Shown: piece by piece, positions 25,848 through 34,358 of the stretch | Position numbering within the stretch: position 1 is the first letter of the stretch | Layout of the letters: each line of letters opens with the position of its first letter | Assembly (NCBI GenBank): GCA_017619445.1 | Contig: JAFZSI010000009.1 | Coordinates: 1 to 64,000 of the forward strand | DNA: 64,000 nt | Source of the DNA: Prevotella sp. | Lineage (GTDB): Bacteria > Bacteroidota > Bacteroidia > Bacteroidales > Bacteroidaceae | Reading direction: 5' to 3' | Made by a program: the position numbers and the translations under genes | The notes under the pieces: model-generated | What the model saw: the letters and a program-made list of their open reading frames with translations, nothing else | Told to the model about the DNA's origin: nothing | The model's database searches: none

Positions 25848-27965
25848 ATGAGAAAAATCACCCTTTTCATCGCTATTTTAGCCACTTTCGTACAGGCCAA
25901 GGCCGACGAGGGCATGTGGACACTCTACAACCTGCCGCCAGCTGTTTATGAGCAGATGCAGCAGGAGGGTTTCAAAGTACCCTACAACGACCTTTATTAT
26001 GGTTCGCACGCCATCAAGAATGCCGTGGTCAACTTCTCGGGTTATTGCTCGGGTGTGGTGGTGAGCCCCGACGGACTTGTGTTCACCAACCACCATTGCG
26101 GTTTCGAGGCCATCCGCTCGCACTCCACCGTTGAGCACGACTACATGCTGAACGGTTTCTATGCCAAAAGTTACGCGGAGGAGCTGCCCAACAAGGGTAT
26201 GTTCGTGAGTTTCATGGTTGATCAGGACGACATTACCGACCGGGTGATGAAACTCGGTTATGAGACCATGAACAACGAGGAGCGCGCCATGATGCTCGAC
26301 TCGCTGGAGAATGTCATGCTGAAAGACGTCAAGGCAAAAGATTCCACGCTGACGCTCGAAATAAAGCCTTTCTACGAGGGTAACATGTTCTATGCCACCA
26401 CCTATCGCGTGTTTCGTGACCTGCGGTTGGTGTTCACCATTCCCAAGTCGATGGGTAAGTTCGGAGGTGAGACCGACAACTGGATGTGGCCGCGCCAGAC
26501 GTGCGACTTTTCGGTGTTCCGCATCTATGCCGACCCCAAGCACAACGGCCCTGCCGAGTATAGCGAGGAGAATGTGCCCTACCATCCCGAATACTGGTCG
26601 CCCGTGTCGATGGAGGGCTACAAGGAAGGCGATTTTGCCATGACCATCGGCTATCCGGGCAGCACAGAGCGCTATCTGTCGAGCTATGGCATTCGCGAGA
26701 TGCGCGACGCGGAGAATACACCCCGAGTGCAAGTGCGGGGTGTGAAGCAGGAAATCATGGCCCGCCACATGCGCGCCTCCGAGGCCGTTCGCATCAAGTA
26801 TGACTCCAAGTACGCGCAGAGTTCCAACTACTGGAAAAACTCCATGGGAATGAACAAATGTATCGATTCCATCGGCATTATCGGCCAAAAACAAGCCTAC
26901 GAGAAGTTGTTGCGCCAATGGCAGGACACAACCGGATTCCTGAAAGGCAAGCTCGATTTCCAGCAGATGGAACGACTTTACAACCAGCGTTTCGAGCAGA
27001 CGCGCGCTTTCTATTATTGGATTGAGTCGTTTGCCCGCACCAACGAGTTCACCACGCGCGCCATGCGCATCCATAGCGGAATGCCCGTTGAAGGACCCAA
27101 GGAGAAGCCCAAGAAGCAATACAATATGTTCAAGGACAATAGCGACGATTGGGACTATGCCCTCGACCGCGAGGTGATGATTGCGTTGCTGAAGAACTAT
27201 GCCAGTCAGGTGGACAAGCAATATCTGCCGTCGTTCTACACTGACATTCGCGACCATTTTGGCAACGACTGCGAGAAATATGTTGACAATATGCTCAAGA
27301 AGTCGGTGCTCTTCAAGCCCGGCAAGCGCATCTACTTCAACAAGAAGAAGTTCCTGAAAGACCCGGGTGTGAAATACGGCATGTCGCTCATCGAGTTCCT
27401 GGCCGACATGCAGGAGCGCCTGGGCGTTGTCACCGATTCCATCAGCGAGCAGGAGAAATATCTCTGTGCCGCCAAGTTGCGCATGGAGGAAAACCTGCCC
27501 CACTACAGCGACGCCAACTTCACCATGCGATTGAGCTATGGACAAGTGGGCGGCTACATGCTCGGAGGGCAGCCGTCGGGTTACTACACCGCCGCTCCAA
27601 GCCTTGTGGAGAAGATGAACAAGGCTGCCGACATCATCGACTATGAGGCTGAGCCTATTATGAAGGAACTGCTCTCGTCCAACGACTTCAGCCCCTATAG
27701 CGATAAGACCACGGGCGACATGCAGCTCTGCTTCCTTACCAACAACGATATTACGGGCGGCAACAGCGGCTCACCCATGTTCGACGGTCAGGGACGGCTT
27801 ATCGGCCTTGCCTTCGACGGCAACTGGGACAGCCTTTCGAGCGACATAAACTTCGACAAGCGCCTGGCTCGTTGCATCGGCGTGGACATTCGTTTCGTGC
27901 TGTTCATGATGGACCGTTGGGGCCATGCTGACAGGCTTCTGAAGGAGATGGGAGTGAAGGAGTGA
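25848..27965 (+). CDS. S46 family dipeptidyl-peptidase, DPP7 type
   Basis: ATG 25848 gives 705 residues with a short signal peptide (to VQAKADEGMW). An upstream TTG is not needed. The chymotrypsin-like fold of family S46 is marked by the catalytic His in FTNHHCGF and the Ser in TGGNSGSPMFDG. Eighteen residues after the Ser there is Gly (GLAFDGNW). In characterised P. gingivalis enzymes this position is Gly in DPP7 (hydrophobic P1) and Arg in DPP11 (acidic P1). It would release dipeptides in the periplasm for peptide uptake. Length is standard for the family. Confidence 0.93.
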   Translation: MRKITLFIAILATFVQAKADEGMWTLYNLPPAVYEQMQQEGFKVPYNDLYYGSHAIKNAVVNFSGYCSGVVVSPDGLVFTNHHCGFEAIRSHSTVEHDYMLNGFYAKSYAEELPNKGMFVSFMVDQDDITDRVMKLGYETMNNEERAMMLDSLENVMLKDVKAKDSTLTLEIKPFYEGNMFYATTYRVFRDLRLVFTIPKSMGKFGGETDNWMWPRQTCDFSVFRIYADPKHNGPAEYSEENVPYHPEYWSPVSMEGYKEGDFAMTIGYPGSTERYLSSYGIREMRDAENTPRVQVRGVKQEIMARHMRASEAVRIKYDSKYAQSSNYWKNSMGMNKCIDSIGIIGQKQAYEKLLRQWQDTTGFLKGKLDFQQMERLYNQRFEQTRAFYYWIESFARTNEFTTRAMRIHSGMPVEGPKEKPKKQYNMFKDNSDDWDYALDREVMIALLKNYASQVDKQYLPSFYTDIRDHFGNDCEKYVDNMLKKSVLFKPGKRIYFNKKKFLKDPGVKYGMSLIEFLADMQERLGVVTDSISEQEKYLCAAKLRMEENLPHYSDANFTMRLSYGQVGGYMLGGQPSGYYTAAPSLVEKMNKAADIIDYEAEPIMKELLSSNDFSPYSDKTTGDMQLCFLTNNDITGGNSGSPMFDGQGRLIGLAFDGNWDSLSSDINFDKRLARCIGVDIRFVLFMMDRWGHADRLLKEMGVKE

Positions 27966-28029
27966 AGGAGTAAAGGAGAGAAGGAGGTAAAGGAGGTAAA
28001 GGAGTAAAGTAATAAAGGAGTAAAGGAGA
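27953..28029 (+). repeat. GGAGTAAAG microrepeat spacer 2
   Basis: Eight or so units of GGAG[TG]AAAG span from the last codons of the S46 gene to two bases before the next ATG at 28031. The last unit, AAAGGAG, is correctly spaced to act as a Shine-Dalgarno site. Confidence 0.75.
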
Positions 28030-28030
28030 A

Positions 28031-28822
28031 ATGAGACACACGATTTTTCTTTTCATTCTTTCGCTGATGGTTCTGACCGCTTGTGCGCAATCGCCTGCGG
28101 TCGTAAAGCAGCAGACAACGGCAAGGGCCGGGCAGGTTGTCAAGGCCAAGCAAGCATCAAAGCCGCAACAAACGCCGAGCAAACCTGCTCAAAGCCAGCA
28201 ACAAAAGACGCTCAGCAAAACGGCGCAGAGCTTGGCGCAACGCGGCTATGTGAACGTCAAGGACCGCGACGAAAGCATTCAGGTGAGCCTGATGTATGCG
28301 CGCCCCGACAACTTCTGCGGCAAGGTGCTCTATACCGACCTGCGCGAGGCTTATCTTCATCCGTTGGCTGCCGATGCATTGGCAAAGGCACAACGGCGGC
28401 TCAAGGAACTGCGCCCCGAATTGAGCCTGAAGGTTTATGATGCCGCCCGCCCCATGAGCATCCAGCAGCGCATGTGGGACGAAGTGAAGAACACCGACCA
28501 CAGTTTCTACGTCTCCAACCCGGCCAACGGCGGTGGCTTGCACAACTATGGCCTGGCGGTTGACATTTCCATCTGCGTGGCAGCTACGGGCGACACCATC
28601 CCCATGGGCACCAAGGTTGACCACATGAGTTCGGCTTCTCACATCGACCGCGAGACTGAGCTTGTTGCCCAGCGCCGCATCACCGCCGAGGCCCGTCAAA
28701 ACCGCCAGTTGCTGCGCGAGGTGATGGAGTATGCGGGTTATAAGCCCCTTCGCACCGAGTGGTGGCACTTCAACCTGCGCTCACGCGCCGAGGCCAAGAA
28801 GAATTTCAAGGTGATTAAGTAG
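28031..28822 (+). CDS. VanX-like D-Ala-D-Ala dipeptidase (M15D), lipoprotein
   Basis: A 263-residue protein with a lipoprotein signal (LMVLTAC lipobox, Cys18). After a Q/K/P-rich linker (residues 25-70), the M15D catalytic domain shows DAARPMSIQQ, the zinc ligands HNYGLAVDIS, and the C-terminal EWWHFN (catalytic Glu and third His). It would cleave D-Ala-D-Ala or related dipeptides in the periplasm, probably for peptidoglycan recycling rather than vancomycin resistance, since no van genes are present. It lies 8 bases before the methyltransferase gene. Confidence 0.9.
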   Translation: MRHTIFLFILSLMVLTACAQSPAVVKQQTTARAGQVVKAKQASKPQQTPSKPAQSQQQKTLSKTAQSLAQRGYVNVKDRDESIQVSLMYARPDNFCGKVLYTDLREAYLHPLAADALAKAQRRLKELRPELSLKVYDAARPMSIQQRMWDEVKNTDHSFYVSNPANGGGLHNYGLAVDISICVAATGDTIPMGTKVDHMSSASHIDRETELVAQRRITAEARQNRQLLREVMEYAGYKPLRTEWWHFNLRSRAEAKKNFKVIK

Positions 28823-28830
28823 GGGAGGAG

Positions 28831-30051
28831 ATGAACGATGCCACACTCGATTTCATTCGCCTTCATGCCGACGATGATGTGCGCCAGTTGGCGTTGAGGG
28901 CTCCTCGCGACGGGAGTGTCGATGTGCCTTTTGCCCTCAACCAGATTGCAGGCAGGCAGACGGCGCGTAAGAAACTACCCTCGTGGGCGGCGGTTGAAGG
29001 CATCCTCTTTCCGCCACACCTCAACATGGAACAATGTTCCAGCGAGCAGACCGCCCGTTACAAGGCTAAGGTTGTGGGCTCGGGTGGCAAAATGGCCGAT
29101 TTGACCGGTGGTTTCGGGGTTGATTGCTCGTTCATTTCGCGCGGTTTCAACGAGTGTTTCTATGTAGAGCAGAGCCCGAGTCTCTGTGAATTGGCGCGCC
29201 ACAACCTGCCACTTCTGGGGCTTGCTCAGGCAACCGTAGTGAACACCACCGCCGAGGGTTTTCTGCACACTTGCCCCCAACTCGACTTTGTTTTCATCGA
29301 CCCCGCACGCCGCGATGCTCACGGTGCGCGCACCTACTCCCTGGCCGATTGCACCCCCGATGTGCTGCGGCTCATGCCCCTGCTCGTGTTGAAAGCCCGT
29401 CGCATCATGATGAAACTCTCGCCCATGCTCGATTGGCGCAAGGCTGTGGCCGACGTTGAGCGGGCCGCTCAGGGGCAGGCTTTTGTCTGTGGCGTACACA
29501 TCGTTTCGGTGGCCAACGAGTGCAAGGAACTGTTGTTAGATGTGCGATGCAACTCGAATGATGGTGAAAAGCATCCCCTGCGTGTGGTGTGTGCGAACCT
29601 TGTTTCTGCCGATGAAACCGTGGTTTTTGAGACCTTCGACTCTCCATCACCTATCACCCACCACCCATCATCCATCACCCATCACCTATCACCCCTCTAT
29701 CTCTACGAACCCAACGCCTCCATCATGAAGGCAGGCTGCTTCGGAGCCCTCGTCGCGGTTTATGATGTTCAGGCCATTGCGCCCAACAGTCATCTGTTCG
29801 TTTCTGCCCATTTCATCGGCAATTTCCCAGGTCGTAAGTTTCGCGTCAACCACCTCGCCACCATGAATAAGCGCGACCTTCGCGAGACCCTCGCGGGCAT
29901 CACCCACGCCAACATTTCGGTGCGCAACTTTCCTTTGACGGCCGACCAGCTGCGCAAACGGCTTCGACTGAAGGACGGTGGAACGGATTACATCTTTGCC
30001 ACTACCGATGCTGAACGTCGCCACATTCTGCTCATTTGTAGCGGTTGCTGA
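28831..30051 (+). CDS. SAM-dependent methyltransferase with THUMP-like domain
   Basis: The 406-residue protein has a class I methyltransferase motif I, ADLTGGFGVDCSF, and motif IV-like FIDPARRD. It is followed by a C-terminal THUMP-like region common in Bacteroidetes (YEPNASIMKAGCFG ... FPGRKFRVN). RNA is the likely substrate, but the base is unknown. At 29641-29697 a low-complexity tract of CCCATCA-type heptamers adds about 18 residues rich in Pro, Ser, Thr and His between the two domains. The frame remains open, so the protein is probably made with a flexible insert. Confidence 0.82.
   Translation: MNDATLDFIRLHADDDVRQLALRAPRDGSVDVPFALNQIAGRQTARKKLPSWAAVEGILFPPHLNMEQCSSEQTARYKAKVVGSGGKMADLTGGFGVDCSFISRGFNECFYVEQSPSLCELARHNLPLLGLAQATVVNTTAEGFLHTCPQLDFVFIDPARRDAHGARTYSLADCTPDVLRLMPLLVLKARRIMMKLSPMLDWRKAVADVERAAQGQAFVCGVHIVSVANECKELLLDVRCNSNDGEKHPLRVVCANLVSADETVVFETFDSPSPITHHPSSITHHLSPLYLYEPNASIMKAGCFGALVAVYDVQAIAPNSHLFVSAHFIGNFPGRKFRVNHLATMNKRDLRETLAGITHANISVRNFPLTADQLRKRLRLKDGGTDYIFATTDAERRHILLICSGC
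29641..29697. repeat. CCCATCA heptamer tract inside the methyltransferase gene
   Basis: Seven or eight imperfect 7-8-base units (CCATCAC, CTATCAC, CCACC) lie in frame between the methyltransferase and THUMP-like domains. The same sequence type occurs in parE and the GH3 gene. Confidence 0.75.
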
Positions 30052-30067
30052 GTTTTGTCGGGGGTGC

Positions 30068-30143
30068 GGGGCGATTCTCTGTGTTTGTGGAGTGATTCTT
30101 TGTTTTTGCAGAGTGATTCTTTACGATTGCAAAGTTACGCTTT
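30068..30143. repeat. 21-bp-array family, copy 3 (degenerate)
   Basis: Units start at 30068, 30089, 30110 and 30131, again exactly 21 bp apart: GGGGCGATTCTCT, GGAGTGATTCTTT, AGAGTGATTCTTT, AAAGTTACGCTTT. The right half-site (CTTT) is better kept than the left. No TCTAGA palindrome is attached. It starts 16 bases after the methyltransferase stop. Confidence 0.7.
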
Positions 30144-30277
30144 AGTTTCGTAAACACCAAAAACAGGGTAGTCATAACCTGTGAAAATCTGTTAAGAAAT
30201 TGGCTTAATTCTCTTAATAATCGCATATGATATTTTCGCCCCGCAAACAGTACATTCACGATTTACATTCGATATGT

Positions 30278-30437
30278 GTCCCATCGTCCCAACGTCCCAT
30301 CGTCCCATTAAGCAGATGGCAGATGGTGGGAGATTGAAGATAATAAGGTTACTATATATATTTATATATATAGTAAAATTCTACTCTCTGCTTTTTCGTA
30401 TTTTAAAAGTACCTTAATGGGACGATGGGACGCGGGA
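30278..30437. repeat. Foldback microrepeat element with palindromic core
   Basis: The left arm (30278-30310) is built of CGTCCCAT units. The right arm (30413-30437) is its reverse complement (TTAATGGGACGATGGGACG). The core holds a perfect 12-bp stem with a 4-base loop, TTACTATATATA against TATATATAGTAA (30349-30376). No gene is present from 30052 to 30638. Confidence 0.75.
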
Positions 30438-30545
30438 CAGTGTGACGCAATACATGTCTTCTGTTAATAAGGCAATGATGCAGGAGTTTACCAAATATAA
30501 TAGATAAAATGCAGTCAGAAAAGGCTTGTTTCGAGGGCCAATTTT

Positions 30546-30576
30546 TTGGTGGTTTGGAAATTTTTTTGTATCTTTG
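30546..30576 (+). promoter_or_regulatory. Promoter of the Imm32-like gene
   Basis: TTG at 30546-30548, 20 bases, then TATCTTTG at 30569-30576. An ATG at 30639 leaves a leader of about 55 bases. Confidence 0.6.
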
Positions 30577-30638
30577 TAAGCGAAAGACAATAGGTGGTGG
30601 GATTGGTGAATACGGCAGGAGCGGGTCGAGTGATTCGA

Positions 30639-30944
30639 ATGAATGTGGGGTTGACAAACAGTTGTTTCGAAGAAAGTTTAGCGGTTATGGTGTTTCATGT
30701 GGATGTTCCCGATTATGACGGGCGGTGGATTCGGCTGAAGTGGGAGGATGGCGCGATGCTGAGGGTGCAGATGTCGGGCACGGAGGTGCTGGTTGCGGGC
30801 AACAAAGAGGGGCTGCGGTCGTTGGCCAACCATTTGCTGAACCTGTCGCAGGAAGCTGTGCCAGCGGGCACGCATGTGCATCTTGACGAGAACAACTCGC
30901 TGGAAGAGGGTTCGGCGGAGCTGATTGTGCAGAGGGAAGCGTGA
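30639..30944 (+). CDS. Imm32-like small protein (possible immunity protein)
   Basis: From ATG 30639 the product is 101 residues. GTG 30594 and ATG 30687 are alternative starts. The C-terminal half matches my recollection of the Imm32 family: GNKEGLRSLANHLLNLS, then HVHLDENNSLEEGSAELIVQ. Imm32 proteins are predicted immunity proteins of polymorphic toxin systems. No toxin or type VI gene is adjacent, so here it is an orphan and the role may differ. It has its own promoter. The protein is soluble with no signal peptide. Confidence 0.6.
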   Translation: MNVGLTNSCFEESLAVMVFHVDVPDYDGRWIRLKWEDGAMLRVQMSGTEVLVAGNKEGLRSLANHLLNLSQEAVPAGTHVHLDENNSLEEGSAELIVQREA

Positions 30945-30991
30945 GCAGGGGGAAATGTATTCGGGCGGTTAGACATTTTTAGAGCTTTTAT

Positions 30992-31023
30992 TTTGGGTAT
31001 GTCGCGAAAAAGCGTTATTTTTG
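30992..31023 (+). promoter_or_regulatory. Promoter of the GNAT-related gene
   Basis: TTTG at 30992-30995, 20 bases, then TATTTTTG at 31016-31023. This places transcription start near 31029 and so excludes any start codon at 31021, supporting the ATG at 31054. Confidence 0.65.
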
Positions 31024-31053
31024 CATTTTAAAAGCAAACAAACGAATAGTGAC

Positions 31054-32205
31054 ATGGCATCAGTAACCATCAAGAAGGTGGAGAGCAAGCGGGACTTGCG
31101 CACTTTCATCGATTTCCACTACGATTTGTATAAGGGCAATGAGTATGACGCGCCCACGCTGTTCAGCGACGACTTCGGCACGCTGAGCAAAGACAAAAAT
31201 GCGGCTTTCGAGTTCTGCGAGGCTGAGTACTATCTTGCCTATAAAGAGGGCAAGCTGGTGGGGCGCGTGGCGGCCATCATCAATCACAAGGCCAACAAGC
31301 GCTGGGAGCGCAAGAGTGTGCGCTTTGGGTGGATTGACTTCGTGGACGACCTGGAAGTGTCGGGCGCGCTGCTGAAGGCTGTGGAGGATTACGGGCGTGC
31401 AAAAGGCATGGAGGAGGTGATTGGCCCGTTGGGCTTCACCGATTTCGACCCCGAGGGCATGCTCACCGAGGGCTTCGACCAGTTGGGCACCATGGCCACC
31501 ATCTACAACTACCCCTACTACCCGCAGCATATGGAGCAGCTGGGCGGCTGGGTGAAGGACAACGACTACGTGGAGTTCAAGATTATTGTGCCCGACAAGG
31601 TGCCCGAGAAGATGACGAAGATTGCCGAGATGATTAAGAAGCGCTATAACTTGCACGTGCGCAAGATGACGAAGAAGGAGATAAACAGCGGCAAGGGCCA
31701 CGAGGTGTTCCACCTGATTAACGACACGTTCAAGGACCTTTACGGCTTCTCCGAGCTGACCGACAAGCAGGTGGACCAGTATGTGAAGATGTATTTGCCG
31801 CTGGCCGACCTCAACCTGATTCCCATTATCGAGGACTGGAGTACCGACGAGCACAAGATGGTGGGCGTGGGCATCACCATCCCCTCGTTGTCGCGCGCCA
31901 TGCAGAAGTGCCGCCGCGGACGGCTGCTGCCTTTTGGCTGGTGGCATGTGCTTCGCTCGCTGAAGATGCACAAGACCAACATCGTTGACCTGATGATGAT
32001 TGGCGTGCTGCCCGAATACCGCAAGAAAGGTGCCAACGCGCTGATGTTCTACGACCTCATTCCCTGGTACAACAAGTATGGCATTGAGTGGGGCGAGAGC
32101 CAGGTGGAGATGGAAAGCAACGAGAATGTGCAGGGACAATGGAGCTATTTTGAGACCATCAACCACAAACGCCGCCGTTGCTATAAGAAGGAGATTAAGG
32201 AGTAA
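31054..32205 (+). CDS. GNAT-fold N-acetyltransferase-related protein
   Basis: ATG 31054 gives 383 residues. The protein belongs to a Bacteroidales family related to GNAT acyltransferases. The N-terminal half has a KLVGRVAAIINHKAN segment (beta4-like) and GPLGFTDFDPEGML. The C-terminal half has DLMMIGVLPEYRKKGANALM, which resembles the acetyl-CoA-binding motif A (R/Q-x-x-G-x-G/A), and NENVQGQWSYFE. The acceptor is unknown. No signal peptide or membrane segment. It lies upstream of parE, separated by a purine-rich repeat spacer. Confidence 0.75.
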   Translation: MASVTIKKVESKRDLRTFIDFHYDLYKGNEYDAPTLFSDDFGTLSKDKNAAFEFCEAEYYLAYKEGKLVGRVAAIINHKANKRWERKSVRFGWIDFVDDLEVSGALLKAVEDYGRAKGMEEVIGPLGFTDFDPEGMLTEGFDQLGTMATIYNYPYYPQHMEQLGGWVKDNDYVEFKIIVPDKVPEKMTKIAEMIKKRYNLHVRKMTKKEINSGKGHEVFHLINDTFKDLYGFSELTDKQVDQYVKMYLPLADLNLIPIIEDWSTDEHKMVGVGITIPSLSRAMQKCRRGRLLPFGWWHVLRSLKMHKTNIVDLMMIGVLPEYRKKGANALMFYDLIPWYNKYGIEWGESQVEMESNENVQGQWSYFETINHKRRRCYKKEIKE

Positions 32206-32288
32206 AGGAGATTAAGGAGTAAAGGAGAGAAGGAGTAAGGGAGAGAAGCAGGGAAGCAGGGAAGGAGAGAAGGAGGAAAAGGAGTAAA
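32196..32288 (+). repeat. GGAGTAAAG microrepeat spacer 3
   Basis: About ten imperfect units (GGAGTAAAG, GGAGAGAAG, GCAGGGAAG) fill the spacer before parE. It is the third use of this purine-rich family on the coding strand within 8 kb. Confidence 0.75.
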
Positions 32289-32305
32289 AAAAGAAGAAAA
32301 AAGAT

Positions 32306-34297
32306 ATGGCCGACAACGAACAATTAACCAACACCCAACACCCATCACCCAACACCCCTGAATATACCGACGACAATATTCAGACCTTGACGGGCATTCA
32401 GCATATCCGTCTGCGCCCGGGCATGTATATTGGCCGACTGGGTGACGGCAACCTGCCCGAGGACGGCATCTACGTGCTGCTCAAAGAGGTGATGGACAAC
32501 TCCATCGACGAGTTCAAGATGAACGCGGGCAAGCGCATCGAGGTGGATGTGGAGGACAACCAGCGCGTTTCTGTGCGCGACTATGGCCGTGGCATTCCGC
32601 AAGGCAAGCTCATCGAAGCGGTTAGCGTGCTGAACACAGGCGGAAAGTACGACTCGAAGGCTTTCAAGAAGTCGGTCGGCCTGAATGGCGTGGGCGTGAA
32701 GGCTGTGAATGCCCTGAGCCGAAGGTTTGAGGTGCGCAGCTATCGCGACGGCATGATGCGCAAGGCTGTCTTTGAGCGCGGCATTCTGAAGGAAGACGTT
32801 ACCGAGAAAAGCGACGACGAGAACGGCACCTTTATCTTCTTCGAACCCGACAACGACGAGAAACTGTTCAAGAACTACTCGTTCCACGACGAGTATGTGG
32901 AGACCATGCTCCGCAACTATACTTACCTCAATCAGGGACTGACCATCATGTACAACGGCCGCCGCATTCTGAGCCGCAACGGCCTGCGCGACCTGTTGAG
33001 CGACAATATGACCAACGACGGCCTCTATCCCATTGTTCACATGCGGGGCGAGGACATCGAGATTGCCTTCACCCACACCGACCAGTATGGCGAGGAATAC
33101 CACTCGTTTGTCAACGGTCAGCATACCACCCAGGGCGGCACCCACCAGAGCGCGTTCAAGGAGCATATAGCCCGCACCATCAAGGAGTTTTTCGGCAAGT
33201 ATGAGTCGGGCGACATTCGCAACGGCATCGTGGCTGCCATTGCCCTCAACGTGGAGGAACCCGTGTTTGAGAGCCAGACAAAGATTAAGCTTGGCTCAAC
33301 ACTCATGGCTCCAGGCGGCGACAGCATTAACAAGTATGTGGGCGACTTCGTGAAGCAGCAGGTGGACAACTATCTGCACATCCACAACGAGGTGGCCGAG
33401 GCCATTGAGCAGAAGGTGAAAGAAAGCGAACGAGAGCGCAAGGCTATGGCGGGTGTGGCCAAGCAGGCCCGCGAGAAAGCCAAGAAAGCCAACCTGCACA
33501 ACCGCAAGCTGCGCGATTGCCGCATTCACTTCAGCGACACCAAGAACGACCGCAAGGAAGAGAGTTGCATCTTCATTACCGAGGGCGATTCGGCCAGCGG
33601 AAGCATCACCAAGAGCCGCGATGTGAACACGCAGGCTGTGTTCTCCCTGCGCGGTAAACCGCTCAACGCCTACGGGCTGAACAAGCAGGAGGTGTATAAG
33701 AACGAGGAGTTTTTCCTGCTCATGTCGGCACTCGACATCGAGGACGGACTCGAATCGCTGCGCTACAACAAGGTGATTGTGGCCACCGATGCCGATGTTG
33801 ATGGTATGCACATCCGCCTGCTCACCATCACGTTCTTCCTGCAGTTCTTCCCCGAACTGGTGAAGAAAGGCCACGTCTATGTGTTGCAGACACCCTTGTT
33901 CCGCGTGCGCAACCGCCGCACCAAAATCAAGAACAAAAAAGTGCTGGCCGCCGAAGACAAAAAGCTGGCCGAACTCAACACCCAACAAAAGAAGTCGGAC
34001 TTCATCACACGCTATTGCTATAGCGAGGAAGAGCGCCTGAAGGCTATCAGCGAATTGGGTCCCGACCCCGAAATCACCCGTTTCAAAGGCTTGGGTGAGA
34101 TTTCCCCCGAGGAGTTTGCGGGATTCATTGGTCCCGACATTCGTCTGGAGCAGGTAACGCTGCACAAGAACGACCAGGTGCAGAAGCTGCTGGCCTATTA
34201 TATGGGCAAAAACACGATGGAACGGCAGAATTTCATCATCGACAACCTGGTGGTGGAGGAAGACCGCCCGGAAGAAGACTCGGAGGAAGTGGCCTGA
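32306..34297 (+). CDS. parE: DNA topoisomerase IV subunit B (type IIA topoisomerase B subunit)
   Basis: A 663-residue type IIA topoisomerase B subunit. The GHKL ATPase shows VMDNSIDEF, the glycine-rich YGRGIP and [13 protein letters not shown]. The TOPRIM domain shows [16 protein letters not shown] and [14 protein letters not shown] separate, more typical gyrB is present at 60956-62926, so this copy is best called parE. Its partner parC is not in the window. The first 20 residues contain a heptamer-derived stretch ([12 protein letters not shown], about 32330-32360) ahead of the conserved ATPase start. This N-terminal extension should not harm function. An S41 protease gene follows 61 bases on. 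Confidence 0.9.
   Translation: MADNEQLTNTQHPSPNTPEYTDDNIQTLTGIQHIRLRPGMYIGRLGDGNLPEDGIYVLLKEVMDNSIDEFKMNAGKRIEVDVEDNQRVSVRDYGRGIPQGKLIEAVSVLNTGGKYDSKAFKKSVGLNGVGVKAVNALSRRFEVRSYRDGMMRKAVFERGILKEDVTEKSDDENGTFIFFEPDNDEKLFKNYSFHDEYVETMLRNYTYLNQGLTIMYNGRRILSRNGLRDLLSDNMTNDGLYPIVHMRGEDIEIAFTHTDQYGEEYHSFVNGQHTTQGGTHQSAFKEHIARTIKEFFGKYESGDIRNGIVAAIALNVEEPVFESQTKIKLGSTLMAPGGDSINKYVGDFVKQQVDNYLHIHNEVAEAIEQKVKESERERKAMAGVAKQAREKAKKANLHNRKLRDCRIHFSDTKNDRKEESCIFITEGDSASGSITKSRDVNTQAVFSLRGKPLNAYGLNKQEVYKNEEFFLLMSALDIEDGLESLRYNKVIVATDADVDGMHIRLLTITFFLQFFPELVKKGHVYVLQTPLFRVRNRRTKIKNKKVLAAEDKKLAELNTQQKKSDFITRYCYSEEERLKAISELGPDPEITRFKGLGEISPEEFAGFIGPDIRLEQVTLHKNDQVQKLLAYYMGKNTMERQNFIIDNLVVEEDRPEEDSEEVA
32328..32362. 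repeat. CCCAACA/CCCATCA heptamer tract at the parE N-terminus
   Basis: Four 7-base units (CCAACAC, CCAACAC, CCATCAC, CCAACAC) lie in frame within the first 20 codons. They match the tracts in the methyltransferase and GH3 genes. Confidence 0.7.
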
Positions 34298-34358
34298 CAG
34301 CTTGTGAAAATCAACAGCTGATTGAGAAAAGTGTGAGAAAAGAAAGAAGATAATTGTT

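Noticed and set aside
25878-27545. Long antisense frame (555 codons) opposite the S46 peptidase, and similar ones opposite dusB and the phosphatase (39131-40642)
   Set aside because: They mirror strongly biased coding sequence on the other strand and show no domain or signal. The sense genes are certain.
28031-28822. Vancomycin-resistance vanX
   Set aside because: The M15D motifs are present but there is no vanH, vanA or vanRS context. A peptidoglycan-recycling dipeptidase is the simpler reading.
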